Assembly (NCBI GenBank): GCA_963082875.1
Contig: OY720099.1
Span: 8,184,001 to 8,248,000, forward strand
Length of the DNA stretch: 64,000 bases
Direction of reading: 5' to 3'
Origin: Corella eumyota
Lineage: Eukaryota; Chordata; Ascidiacea; Phlebobranchia; Corellidae
Shown: piece by piece, positions 9,594 to 20,924 of the stretch
How the letters are laid out: every line of letters begins with the position of its first letter
How positions within the stretch are numbered: the first letter of the stretch is position 1
Notes under the pieces: generated by a model
What the model was told of the DNA's origin: nothing
What the model saw: only the letters and a program-made list of their open reading frames with translations
Database searches by the model: none
Made by a program: the position numbers and the translations under genes

Positions 9594-12249
9594 TCAATTT
9601 TCATTATCTTGTAATTTACATTTTTGGCTAATAAGAAATAACTGGTTATTACAAGAATCAATCCACCATTTTCTCCTAAAGTCGCTTATATCCCCAGCCA
9701 CTTCGTAAGCTTTAATTGCTTGAAAATAACTGTCTTTTGCCTCCGTGTATAATGAATTATAAAAACAATATCTCCCAATGTTAGATAAAATTTTGCCGTA
9801 AACTTGATATTTAGTCGCACTTAAACCATACTCGCTATCCATCAAACTCAACCCAGTTTTATAATTTTGTAAAATACCATCGAGTCCCAATATGTGTTTA
9901 CTACGCCCTATCATAAGTAAACAGTCAGCTTTTTTTTGGCGTCTAGGTATTTGTTGTTAATAACAAAAGTTTCAACTTTCTGTAAAAATGGAGCAATATG
10001 ACCCTGTACTACACTTTTTCGGTTTTGGATCGTAGTATGGCAAATATACCCAGGTATTTCCATTATGGCTAACTTTAAAATTCTAACAATTTCGTTAGAA
10101 TTATCACTATTATTTATTACCATATTTATTGCAACTCCATAAAACAAAATTCCTTCCAGGTCTTTGTGTATGCCTTTACTTCTTCGAGTATAAGCAAATA
10201 TTTCGACTTGGCGTTCGTCCAATCGAGTACAGTTTTCAATTAGTGAAGTCATTTCGGTAATGATTTCCATAGCGGTATCGAATCTATCTGTAATTAAACT
10301 TGAGACATAGAGTTTGGTGAGTTTAGGAATGCAATTTATGTTTGCTCCGAATTTATGCAGGGTCTTTAGCTCCAAGTATAATTTATCGAAATTCGTATTT
10401 TGTTTTAGATTTCCTGTATTTTCTATACAAATTAGTTATAAACGTTAAAACTAATTATAATTTTTAGATGTTTATAAAAAAATAAATTTTCAATATGTTT
10501 TTGTTTATGTTTTTAACACTACTAGTTGTGTAATAAAAACGTACCATCCGCTTTAAAGAGTTTTTCTAAATCGTCCTTATTTTGTAATAGATCTAAAAAT
10601 TAATATTTATTTATTTGCAAATATAAAGTAATAATGCTTTTATATTGGATAAATCAACGCTTATCGTTATTTATTGTAGGTATTATTTCTAACCTTTATG
10701 TTTGTCTAAATAATGCTTTTTTTTCTCTCCCGCTAATTTAGCTCGTTTTGGTGGCGATGGTCCACTTGTTGGCGCAGTTGTTTCAGTTTCACTGATCACG
10801 CTGCGTTGGCCATCACTGAACATACTTGGTGCCATGCTTCCGTATCCGCTAGAAACACTTTCCTGGTCGTCCGGTAACTGAGATTTACCGGAAAGCGTTT
10901 TTTGCTCCAACATCTGTAGTTGCTCATTTGTAAAATTTAAAGACATTTCCTCTGAACATAAAATTTTCAGGTCATATCTATTTATTTTTTTATGGAAACA
11001 GCCATAAAAAACACTTACCGCTTTTCTCGGGAGACTTAATCTGTAAAAAAACACATTAAGATAGTTGCATTCGCTACAAAGTAATCAGTTCGATATTTAA
11101 CAGGATAGAATGACTTCTTTCAAAATTAAAATTACGATAGGACAAACTAACCTCTTCCAAAATGCGTTTAATTCTTGCATCTCCATCCTGTTTCATCTCT
11201 TTATAGCTTTCGTCTGTTTCGATTTTTTCGAAATTTTCTAACGAGATCGAATCAAACCTACCAACATCATATTTTTCGGGCCATGTAGCAAGAAAGTTGT
11301 TTAATCTATTCAGCATTGTACCGGAACTATAGTCACGAATTAGCTTGTCTGATTCCTCCTCGTTTTCAGCGATGATGTGAATTGAAAGAGAACCTCGTTG
11401 GGTTCTATTAACATATGCTTTTCTGCATTCAACTATTGCTGCTAGTACACCAAGCAGTAGTTTAGCTTTGTCATCAGCACTAAACAGACTAAAACCAAAA
11501 AACATTGGTATCGATGCACATGCAGTACCAGTCACTAAGTAGCCTAAATATTTAGCTGGTTTCCCTCTTAGAGTATATTCAATAAAGGGAACATTTACTT
11601 TAAACTCGGCATATTCTTCTTGCCCCATCAAAGAACCTGTGGCAACCGATTGGTCTGGCTGAACTGTACTTTTAGTTGTTAATTTAGATTGCTGTATTTG
11701 ACCTGGCTGATTTGTGCTTGGGGTTGTTGTTGCAGGACACTGTTGCTGTGTTTGAACAGAACGGACTGTGATTGGAGTTTTTGCTTCAGGTTATTGTGTT
11801 ACATCAGGCTGAGCTGCGGTTGGGTTTGACTTTATTGCAGTAAGTAACTTTTCGCTGACACTCGCAGATCCTGCATTTGTTGTTGTGGTTGATGATGATG
11901 TTGTTGTGGTTGTTGATATTGGTGTTGTGGTTGTTGATGGGGTTTTTGTGGTTGTTGATAAGGTTGTTGTAGTTGTAAATAGTGGTGTTATGGTTATTGA
12001 TGTGGTAGTTGTGGTTGTTGATGATGTCGATGTGGTTGTTGATTGTGTTGTTGTGGTTGTAAATGGTGTTGTTGTGGTATTCAATTGTGTTTTTGTGAGA
12101 TTTGTATTTAAAATGACTTTGTCACTTTCCTTTTGTAAAGGGTTTACGTCCTCGTCGGAGTCGCTGGAAATAACGATAATTTCATCGGTGTCACGTTGCG
12201 TTTTATGTGAGTCACGTGACAAATTTTCTTCACAAGAATCGCTTTCCAT
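9594..12249 (-). pseudogene. SIM/Thr-rich/helical-repeat gene with internal stop and frame slip (possibly broken or misassembled)
   Basis: Exons 12249-11152, 11040-11019, 10951-10694, 10592-10545 and 10422-9594 join in phase. Near the N-terminus DEIIVISSDSDED (about residues 22-34) is a classic SUMO-interacting motif. A Thr/Ser-rich low-complexity tract follows. A globular region then contains KLLLGVLAAIVECRKAY and GSLSIHII...RDYSSGTMLNRLNNFL, loosely reminiscent of TRADD-N-like domains (weak inference). A Ser-rich basic linker with PPKRAKL (possible nuclear signal) leads to a helical, TPR-like C-terminus. Two lesions are visible. An in-frame TAA lies at 11791-11793, unless a 57-nt intron (GT...AG, in phase) removes it. 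A one-base shift lies in the eight-A run near 9941-9948, where the reading resumes from KKKL to ADCLLMIGRSKH. Both could be allelic or assembly errors. Family not recognised. Confidence 0.5.
11880..12090 (-). repeat. Thr-codon microsatellite-like tract
   Basis: Low-complexity (ACA/ACC/ACT)n run on the minus strand, giving TTTT-type peptide interrupted by Ser, Pro and Ile. The reverse strand is an apparent open frame of GTTGTTGTGG repeats that should not be annotated. Confidence 0.8.
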
Positions 12250-13120
12250 TTTGTTAGTTTGATTACTCCTCTTATGTTTATTTATTGCAGTTTAGAAATA
12301 AGTTTTCTTTGTGATTTTAATATAACAAATTTATTTTCTTTTAATATTTTTATACGTTTACTAAATATTTTAAACATTTTCTAATACAACTTGCGATTTA
12401 ATTATAACTTAATAGAGTTACTGGCAATAGCAAACGATTACAACCCTTATTATTTTTTTAGTGCGCTGAAAACCCGTTTTAAAAATTAATGCTTAGTAAT
12501 TTTTAAAACTTTAAATCACAGAATTGGCTACTCACTACTTAATTGGCTACATACATGGAAAACTATATCAGGCTCGTAAACCTAAAACGTTAAGAAAAAA
12601 TAGCTTAATGATTAACAAGTTTTAATGTGGTAAATGAAAAAACAATAGTTGAAGTCGTTATTTAACTGAATTGCATAAAAAGGGTTATTAAACTGAATTG
12701 TGGTAAGCTAGTTTATAACTTTTATACTGCTAATAAAGTAAAGGCAATTTTACCATCGATAAACTAATACAATACGTTTAAATATGACTTGACAACCAAA
12801 AAAAACTGCCTTCAATTGCTTAATATTACCATAGATACTATATTAGTAATATCTATGATATTACTATTTTCGGTTGTCAGTCGATCTGTACTATTTTTAT
12901 TATTATTTTTTTTAAATAGTTATTTAAGTCTGTATTGAGAATTTTTTTTATGTAAAAAATGATTAAAACAAAACTGAATTGGGGACAAACTTCAACCGCT
13001 TAAAATATTTCTTTATTTACAAATAAAATCATTGACCCATGTCCAAATAGCTAAACTGAAAAATAAAAATTTGGCGACAAAATTTTAGTTTTATTTTTTT
13101 AACCAAAAACAGGTTTAAAA
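12250..13120. promoter_or_regulatory. Divergent intergenic region upstream of ARMC9
   Basis: 871 bp between the start codons of the SIM/Thr-rich gene (-) and ARMC9 (+). AT-rich, with no genes. It contains the foldback at 12790-12879. Promoter activity is inferred from position. Confidence 0.4.
12790..12879. repeat. 90-bp foldback (inverted repeat), MITE-like or hairpin
   Basis: The ends are exact inverted repeats, TGACAACC at 12790-12797 and GGTTGTCA at 12872-12879. A second internal pair, TAATATTACCATAGATA and TATCTATGATATTA, flanks a short loop. The whole element can fold into a nearly complete hairpin. It could be a very small non-autonomous DNA transposon or a structured regulatory element. 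No target-site duplication is obvious. Confidence 0.6.
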
Positions 13121-16100
13121 ATGACGTCCGATTTGCCTTTATATGAAACTGAAATAAACTCAATTATAAAGGAATATTTTTCTTACTCCGGTTTGGAAAA
13201 AGCGGTTTATGCTTTGCAGCTGGAATGTAACGAAAAAGGAAAACCAATTCCTGCTGGAAATAAAACTTTTGACGATGGATCAAAGTTAACAACTCAAGTA
13301 CAGTACAAGATAAGCTAACTTTTTTAAATTAATTTTTGCTCTAAATATGTTGTTAAAACACTGCTAGACATTAAATTTTTTCCATTTTGAAAAGTTTAAT
13401 TAAAAACTTATTGACATATTAATAAATAAACAAAAACAACACCTGCAATACTACTAAGTTAATGATATACTAAACTAATAAAGCCATCACAAGACTTTAT
13501 TATGATAAAAATCTTATGTAAAACTATTTTTCTATTAATTTTTATAGAACACGATTCTTCTCGAATTTGACAGTGGAAATTCAGCTTCATTTTGGAAACT
13601 TTGGGAGGAAAAAGTTCCAAAAAATATCAGAGAAAAAGATCAAACTTGTCAGCGATTGGAATTTTACATCCAGATTCATTTTGCTGTTTATCCAATTAGA
13701 GTTGGCAGATCCAGTTCGGTAAATCAAGAGTTTTGTTTAACTTTGCATGGAATTTATTAAAAATTTAAAAAAAAAACATTGCCTTACAAAATAATTTTTA
13801 AAATCTGATGGTTTTGACATATATTTTGTTTATGAACCTAAAGACGGCAAGCCCCAGTGAAAATGCTATGACAGTATTTAAAAGATTTCTAGAAACCAAA
13901 GGTTTGTAATAAATTTTATATTGGCCTAGATTTTATATTATTAAAATTAAAAAGTACTGTAAAAAAGTAGATTTTTTAATATCATCTTTTTTAACTTATA
14001 TATACCTTATAATAGGATCGGATTTAAGTCAAACAACAGAGTTCTTACCATTCTATGCTCTTCCTTTTGTACCAAACCCAATGCAACATCCTTCTTTTAA
14101 GGAAATATTTTCAGTAAGTATGTTTTGTTTTCAGATAAAACTTAATTGACTTATATAGTTTGACTTATAAACAAATTGACTTATATATACATATAGTTTA
14201 AACAATTTAGTTTATGTATTTTACATCGTAAGTATTTTCTGGTAATTGTTAAACGAATACATTAAAATTGTGGTTGTATAGTTTTTTAATATAGGCTGTA
14301 TATATTTCTAGTATATACAATTTAGTTAAATTTTTTTATGAATTTAAATTCGTAAAAATGCCTTGATTACAAAAAATAAACAAAGCATAATATCAACATA
14401 CAACATGAGTACATTGCTAAGGGCAATATAACAATCACACCAAGACAACAATTAACAATGTCCTATGTCACAGACTTATTGGATTCCAGACCTTAGAGCC
14501 AGAGTAGACAGGTTTTTAATTGCTGCATTATGTGCTACAGAACCCCCCATTCTCATAACACTAGTGGTTCGTTGCTTTATAATAATTGTTATACCAGTAA
14601 ACTATAAAAGCTATGTTGCTGTTTAAGAGTTAAACAAATTGTGTTCAGTTTAATTGCTAAAATGCCTTAAGATCTTTATTTTTACCTTAATTTAATATTT
14701 TGTCAAATATTTAGAAATAAGATTTCAAATTTTATTTTTTGGTCAGAAAAACAAGCGAAGATTGTCAGTAAAGGAAGACCCATCAGTGGAAAGCACAAAA
14801 ATAATTCAAAATCAACTTGTTCAAGCTGAAATGAGGTGTAGTGCTTACATGAAAAGATTTAATAAATTACAGGTAACTAACATGCATTTAAAACTTTAAA
14901 ACTTAAATTTTATTACAAATAAATCATGTTATTCAAGTTGGTAATTAATAATTTATATTCAAATTTTCAGACTGACTACCACACTTTAATAAGTATCACA
15001 GCAGAACTTGTCGACTCATTGGAACAAACTGTACACGGCCACATGGTGACACCAGAGTACCTACAGCGAGTTTGTGCTAGGTTGTTAAACAGCCGGGTGG
15101 CAGGAGGGAGCATGGGTAGCGTTGATTTTACTAGACCTGGAACAGCCTCGTCCATGCTGAGAGCATCAATTGTCCATGAGAAGTAAAAAACTATATTTTT
15201 TTGTTAAATTTTTTTAATAAAAAGTGTTGTTTTTATATATAAATATATTATTGATGTTATTAAGCCATTTGGCCTTCTAATTTATTTTGTGTTGTTCATT
15301 TTTTTGGTTGTTGTACATTTTTTATTGTATTATTCGCTTTACAATGATAATATTTTTATGTAAAGCTATTCAAAATTTACAGTGATAATTTTCTTTGCAA
15401 TGCTAATTTTATATTTTTATTTATGTAAAGCTATTCAAAATTTACAGTGATAATTTTCTTTGCAATGCTAATTTTATATTTTTATTTATTTAAAGTTTTC
15501 CTCAAATTAAAGAAGAAAATTTGTTACTGCCTTCACTTGATTACAATAAGATTAAAGAAGATCTTGCTAGTGGTTCGGACAAGATAAAATTACTTTTGCT
15601 ACAAGCTTTAAGATGGAGACTGACAAGGTTTAATTTACATTTAACTATTCTGTTTTTTGAAAAAAAAAACAGTTTTAAAATTTTATGTTTTAAACAAACT
15701 TTTGTATTTCTTTCTTCTTAAAGAAGGTGGGTATACTTCACAACCTAAACATTTGGTGAAATTAGTTACCCAGACTCAGCCCCGAGGTTAGAGGGACAGT
15801 TTGTGACTTTACTATATATACTTTATTAATAACTTGTCTGTTGATTGGTTTTTGGCTTAGTGGGATTCTCATATTGTTTATATAGTCTTACTCATGAGCA
15901 TGACAGCGTAAAAGCACTGGAGATTAAACCCAAGACCTTATGTATTAAAACCAAAACCACTGGTGTTAATCCATACAATTTGTTAACTACCAAGTAAGGT
16001 TTAATATATCTTGATTATTTCATCACAGATCACAACCCGGTGAACAAAGGGACACAGTCCTGCTTTCCTACATCGACAATGACCTTTTTAGCTGTCAATT

Positions 16101-19050
16101 ATCCAATGATAACTTTAACATGCTCGCTCTGTTCCAACAATCTGACGAAGGGGTCAGACAATATGTGGCAAGACTTTATAACGCTCTTTCTTCATTACAA
16201 CAAGGTAAATAGGTTTTAGTGAAATTTAAAAACTATATTTGAAATTTTTAAATAGTATGTGTGTCATACTTCATATATTAAATTTATTTAATATTTAAAA
16301 ACATACCTTTTAAAAATATACCTTTCTTTTCTGAGGCATAGTTTATTTAAAATGTACAGAAAATAAGTTTATTGTTAAACTAAAATTCACTTTTTCTCTC
16401 AGGTCGAGCTTACCTTTGTTTAAATCCCGACATGATAGGAGGGTTACAGGAACAATTATGTAGAAATACAAACAATGTAGACCAAGTATTCGAGGAACAT
16501 TTACTTGGATGTTTGCAGAAGTTGAGTTTAAGGAGAGTGCTGCAATCTGTAATGATTAAAGGCAAGTGAAACTTAGATAGTTAATTAGCTTAACTTTAAT
16601 ATTGTCATCTAATTTTGCAAAGGGTTGTTCTGGGGGTTGGAGTTTTTAAATTGAAATTAAAGCATGGCATTTGTCTTAGATGTAACCCTAAGTACACTTA
16701 CTACATAACAGTTTGTAATTTGGACAGACCTTATTTAAGTTTAATTATAATTGTAAGTCAAAAGCTCGCCATTTGGTCAGTCTTTTAACTATTGTAATAT
16801 GGGTACATTTCTCAACTAATATTTTCATGCAATATTCGCCCTTGAGCCCGGTGTTTACGAATAGCTCAAACACGTCATAACAGCACACCCTTTTCCAATA
16901 AAAAATATAAAAACCTATTAACTTAAGGTGATATGAAAAAAAGTGGCTTTTTGTTACTTAGTTTACTTAAACAAAATTAACTATTATAAAATTACAAACA
17001 GGTGACCTGATCCACTGGCTGATCACAATATTAGCCGACCATGATAATTTATCAGATTACATGTTGGAGTATGCTGCAGCTTTGCTTATGAACTTGTGTT
17101 TAAGATCAGCAGGAAAAAAGAAATGTGGTCAGGATGCTGCTAGAGTTTTAAAGGTGCATTACATTAGTGTTTTAATGTAGCATTTTTTAAATAGGTAAAT
17201 ATTTTGTATGTAAGTATTTTGTTTTATATTTATGCAAGAAATTATTTTCTTTTATTTACTTTTGTAGGTGTTAAGTGATTTATTTGGGCACCAAAACCAG
17301 GAAGTGAGACCGTATATTAATGGAGCTTTGTTCAGTATTCTAAGCTACCCCGTTGTACGAAAAGAGGCTTTAGAGATGGACTTGGAGGCAATTTTAAGGT
17401 AGAGTGATCTTAAATATGAATCTTTTGTCTGTTTGTGTATTAACAACATGGTTTGAGTTTAGTATAGCTTTTTAGTTGTATTAGCCTAAACAGACATGCT
17501 AAATCTTTGCCATCAGAAAATATAATATTATCGGCCTCAGTGGGCATCAAACCCTGTACCTCTAAGCATATTCAATTGTAATGTGTTGTAAAAAATGTAG
17601 TGTCCTTAACACCTCGGATAGTAGAAAAACAAATAGATGTGGTTATAAATAACAATCTAAACTAGAAAGTATTAGTATCAACTGAAATATTTTACCAGGG
17701 AGTTTATGGAGGGTGAAGCAGAGGAATTTCAACACCAACTCGAGTTTATCATCCAACAACTTAACAAAGAGGACAACAATGAGGACAATGGGGAGGAGTC
17801 TGGTGATGAAGGAGATGAAGATGATGACGAGGTTAATATTGTTTTCGGAATTTAAAAATTTTTTTTTTAAATTTGTTTCTTCACAGAAGGTAATAACAAA
17901 TATTTAAACAACAGTTGTAACTACTTTAGGACCAGGATGCCATGGAAGCTGACCTTGACAAGGATGAAATCCTTCAATCTCGCCCAAACGAGTTGTGCGG
18001 AGAAGAATTATTGTGCTCTGAGTACCTTGGGATTATGGGTAACAACGGTAACAATGGGTTTAATAACAACAATAATAATCAGGTAATTTAAGTTGAATTG
18101 TTTTTCATGATATTCTATTTTAATTTACTTTAAATAAAATTATTTTTTATCAATTTTATTGTTTAATTTATAATTAATACAATATATATTTAATATTTAT
18201 ATCTCCAACGGCACCTTTTTATCTTAAATTTTACATTTTAGAATCTTCAAGTTTTATGCAATCCAGCTGTGACATCGCTGGTATTAGATACAGGAATTCC
18301 AACACGACCTTTAACCCCAAGTCGTGACGTCATAGTAACCTCTAGTGGAAGATCAGATCACATGACCTTGAGGTCATCTTCTTACACCAACACTGTAAGT
18401 TAAATTTTTTGATTAAGAAAATATTTATCTATTTTTAAAATAACTTTGTTTCAGTTGATAACATCAAGTATTGACCATCAGGGGTCACGATCTCAAAGTG
18501 TCAGGGGGTCACGACCTTCAAGTCGACATTCGACTCACTCAACCATAAAGGAATCATTGGATAGGTAAATAAAATTTGGAAATAAATTTTCAAATGTATT
18601 TTTTATTTAAAAATTTTATTTTTGCTTGCAAACAGTCAGGGGTTGCGACAAAGTACGATAGATCACGAGGCCTCAAAGTTGATGACTCAATTAACCGGTG
18701 TTGAACGACATCTTTCACTTCCAACTCACAACAATTTGGTTCTTCCCGCTGGAAAAGATGGAACTAAACAGTAAGATTTTTGTCAGGAGCAGTAGTCCAC
18801 TTACTATAAGAAATTGAGTTTTTCAAAATTTTATTATTTTAGGGGAAAGGAATTTGCATCAGCATTTAGTAGTCGACCTCGGATTTTAAGAACCCCCGAC
18901 ACAGGTCGTCTTACTGCAAGAGGGCCTCCCCCTAATCCTACTTTTTCAACAGGTGAACCTACATCACGCCCCTCTTCGGGGAGCTCCTGGAGGGGGTCGA
19001 AAGGAGGGTCATCAACTGGTGATAACGGAAGTTGGAGGCAGAATAATTAG
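13121..19050 (+). CDS. ARMC9: ARMC9, LisH and armadillo-repeat ciliary protein
   Basis: Eighteen exons join in phase (13121-13297, 13548-13718, 13844-13901, 14016-14113, 14474-14566, 14747-14872, 14971-15182, 15496-15627, 16029-16204, 16403-16561, 17002-17153, 17268-17398, 17699-17831, 17930-18082, 18242-18394, 18455-18564, 18636-18770, 18843-19050), about 858 residues against about 820 in human ARMC9. A LisH motif lies at residues 7-39 ([18 protein letters not shown]). Diagnostic blocks are [47 protein letters not shown] and the DADLDKDE-type acidic stretch ending in EYLGIMG. ARMC9 is a ciliary base/tip protein linked to Joubert syndrome in humans. The intron after 16561 begins with GC (AAAG/GCAAGT), a rare GC-AG intron. 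An optional 3-nt microexon may exist at 17887-17889. Poly(A) signal AATAAA near 19338. Confidence 0.95.
15358..15486 (+). repeat. 64-bp tandem duplication in an ARMC9 intron
   Basis: Two consecutive copies of a 64-bp unit beginning TATGTAAAGCTATTCAAAAT are almost identical, and the second copy runs into the polypyrimidine tract/AAAG acceptor of the exon at 15496. A more diverged third copy may precede 15358. The acceptor end of the intron may have grown by duplication. Confidence 0.8.
15722..15988 (-). mobile_element. tRNA-derived SINE (family 1) in an ARMC9 intron, diverged
   Basis: Read on the minus strand, a tRNA-like head with a B-box (CTTGGGTTTAATCTC) near 15940 is followed by the family body. 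The segment CTCGGGGCTGAGTCTGGGTA (near 15780) matches the 'caactcgagactgggtctggg' block of other copies. It is more diverged than the copies at 1328 and 58770, so older. Confidence 0.7.
16828..16912 (+). mobile_element. 3' fragment of SINE-like family 2
   Basis: The segment around 'tattcgcccttgagcccggt' and 'gtttacgaata' through 'cacacccttttccaataaaaa' aligns, with substitutions, to the 3' half of the minus-strand element at 33976-34136. It lies in an ARMC9 intron. Confidence 0.6.
17887..17889 (+). other. Possible 3-nt ARMC9 microexon (AAG)
   Basis: The sequence TTTCTTCACAG/AAG/GTAATA places a good acceptor and a good donor three bases apart inside an intron, in a spot where in-frame addition of one Lys within the acidic stretch would be tolerated. 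It could be a real microexon, a recursive splice site or chance. Confidence 0.3.
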
Positions 19051-19481
19051 AAAAAGTGTAAGGCATACATTTGCTAAAGTTTTTTAACTTGTTTATAATC
19101 AAAATTTGTTATTTTGGTCACAACGGTACGTTTCTATTTTTGTATGGTTAATATTTGTTATTTTTATTAATAATTGGTACTTAATTTAATTTAGCTGTAG
19201 TCTGTATTTTTTATTTTTATCCGAGTTCACCAAATTTTAAATGAACACTGTGTTAACTTCATATATTTGTATTTTGTCGGTTTTTCTTTTCTGTAATTAT
19301 TCTCGTGTTAGTTTACTAGTTAGTTTTCTACAAAAAAATAAAATGTATAAAAAATCCCTTATTTTTCAAACTAGAAATTATCAACTTGTAGGTTGTTATG
19401 CTAAACAACATAGTCTTCTTAAATGTGGATTGATTTAAATTTACGGTCAAAAATAATTAAATTTTTATTGGGGCTGTAAGG
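19051..19481. other. ARMC9 3' UTR and flank
   Basis: AT-rich, with AATAAA near 19338. Short open frames here have no recognisable features. Confidence 0.5.
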
Positions 19482-19733
19482 AGGAGTAGTGTAGTGGTTA
19501 AACACTCAGCTTTACTACATAAGATCCTGGGATCGATCCCCACTGCTTTTATACTGTAGCGCTTTTGAGTTAGGCGCTATAAATAATATGAACTTCTTCT
19601 AAGTCAACGCTTAATCATTAGCTTAATTAAATACCAATTATAATCTATAATATTCAAAACTGGGGGAGAACAATATAATAAGATCTTAAAGTCAACTTTC
19701 CCTCATCAAGGATAAATAATTATAAAAAGGGAT
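19482..19733 (+). mobile_element. tRNA-derived SINE (family 1)
   Basis: A-box-like GTAGTGTAGTGGTTAAACAC and B-box-like GGGATCGATCCCC are followed by the family body ('gagttaggcgctataaa', 'ctataatattcaaaactggg') and the 'catcaaggataaataat' end with an A-rich tail. Truncated internally relative to the 58770 copy. Confidence 0.8.
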
Positions 19734-20022
19734 ACATTTTAAATGTTAAATTGGGTTTTTCGTAAAGCACAAATTGGTTACAACTCGGTCTCATTTTTGC
19801 AACTATTTTTACGAGACATGGTTTTTGTTTTTTTTTTCTGCCGTGAAGTACCAAATATAGGACTTTTTTTAGTAATTTAACACTTACTTAGGTAATTAAT
19901 TTATAAACATAATGGTTTTAGAATTTTTATCGTATTACAATAATCAACATTATATTTGTTAGCAGTATAAGACAGGGTTCGAGTTTTTAAATTGCAGTAT
20001 TTACGAATCTGTACAGTTGACA

Positions 20023-20661
20023 ATGGCTGGTGAGGTGATAGTCGACGCACTTCCGTATTTTGACAAAGGCTACGAAGAACCTGGGGTTCGTGAGGCCGCA
20101 ATAGCAATGGTAGAAGAAGAGACAAGAAGGTATAGACCTACCAAAAACTATTTACAACATTTATCACTGACAAATATTCACGCATTTGAGTCTGATATTA
20201 TGAAAGGTGAATTTGAGAGGTTGACAGCTCGTCAACCAATGGAGTTGCTAAGCATGCGTCGTTATGAGCTTCCTACTCCTCCTAGTGGCCAAAGAAATGA
20301 TATAACAGCTTGGGAGGAGTGTGTGAAGAATTCACAAGCACAGTTACAACACCAAGAAGTTAGGATTGAGAATTTAGATTTAATGATGGAGCATGGTTGT
20401 AACGCATGGCGATCTCACAACGACCATTTAATTCTGATGCTTAAAAATGGACAAAAAAAACTTGAAGATGTAAAAAGAAGCATCCAGGATGTAAATTGGC
20501 AACGAAAAAATGAACAAGTTTTAGCTGGAGAAAAGTTAAGAGCCTTGGAAAATAATTGGGTGAATCTTGTCAGCAAAAATTATGAAATTGAGAAAGCAAT
20601 TGTTCAACTTGAAATTCAAATTGCTGCAAAACAGAAAAATCAAGAAAATGGACAAAACTAA
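20023..20661 (+). CDS. BCAS2: BCAS2 (SPF27), core Prp19-complex splicing factor
   Basis: A single exon of 212 residues, close to the human length of 225. Matching blocks include [79 protein letters not shown] and [10 protein letters not shown], ending with the coiled-coil [19 protein letters not shown]2/SPF27 is a structural subunit of the Prp19 (NTC) complex, which activates the spliceosome in the nucleus. The start ATG at 20023 is chosen because it gives [13 protein letters not shown], the family N-terminus. An upstream in-frame TTG is not needed. NDUFA5 begins 263 bp downstream on the same strand, so the two may share a transcript (see findings). Confidence 0.97.
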   Translation: MAGEVIVDALPYFDKGYEEPGVREAAIAMVEEETRRYRPTKNYLQHLSLTNIHAFESDIMKGEFERLTARQPMELLSMRRYELPTPPSGQRNDITAWEECVKNSQAQLQHQEVRIENLDLMMEHGCNAWRSHNDHLILMLKNGQKKLEDVKRSIQDVNWQRKNEQVLAGEKLRALENNWVNLVSKNYEIEKAIVQLEIQIAAKQKNQENGQN

Positions 20662-20924
20662 AAATACTTTTATTCTAATATTCTTTAAAATTATATTTTT
20701 CAAGTAACAAAACTGTAGGTATAGTAACAAAGCAACTATATATTGTATCTCATTCAAAATTCATACTTAGTATCCTAAAGTTGATTTTTACATGGCAAGT
20801 TAAGCGTAAAAATTTCAAATTTGTTTTCCCAATCATAGATTTAGTTTTTAATCACATCTTTATTCTTTTTTTAGATTGTTTAGTTTATCTTGTTGGTAAA
20901 TAGGATCACTATCAAGGGTTAAAG

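Noticed and set aside
11885-12262. Plus-strand open frame of Val/Asp repeats
   Set aside because: It is the reverse complement of the Thr-rich coding tract on the minus strand.
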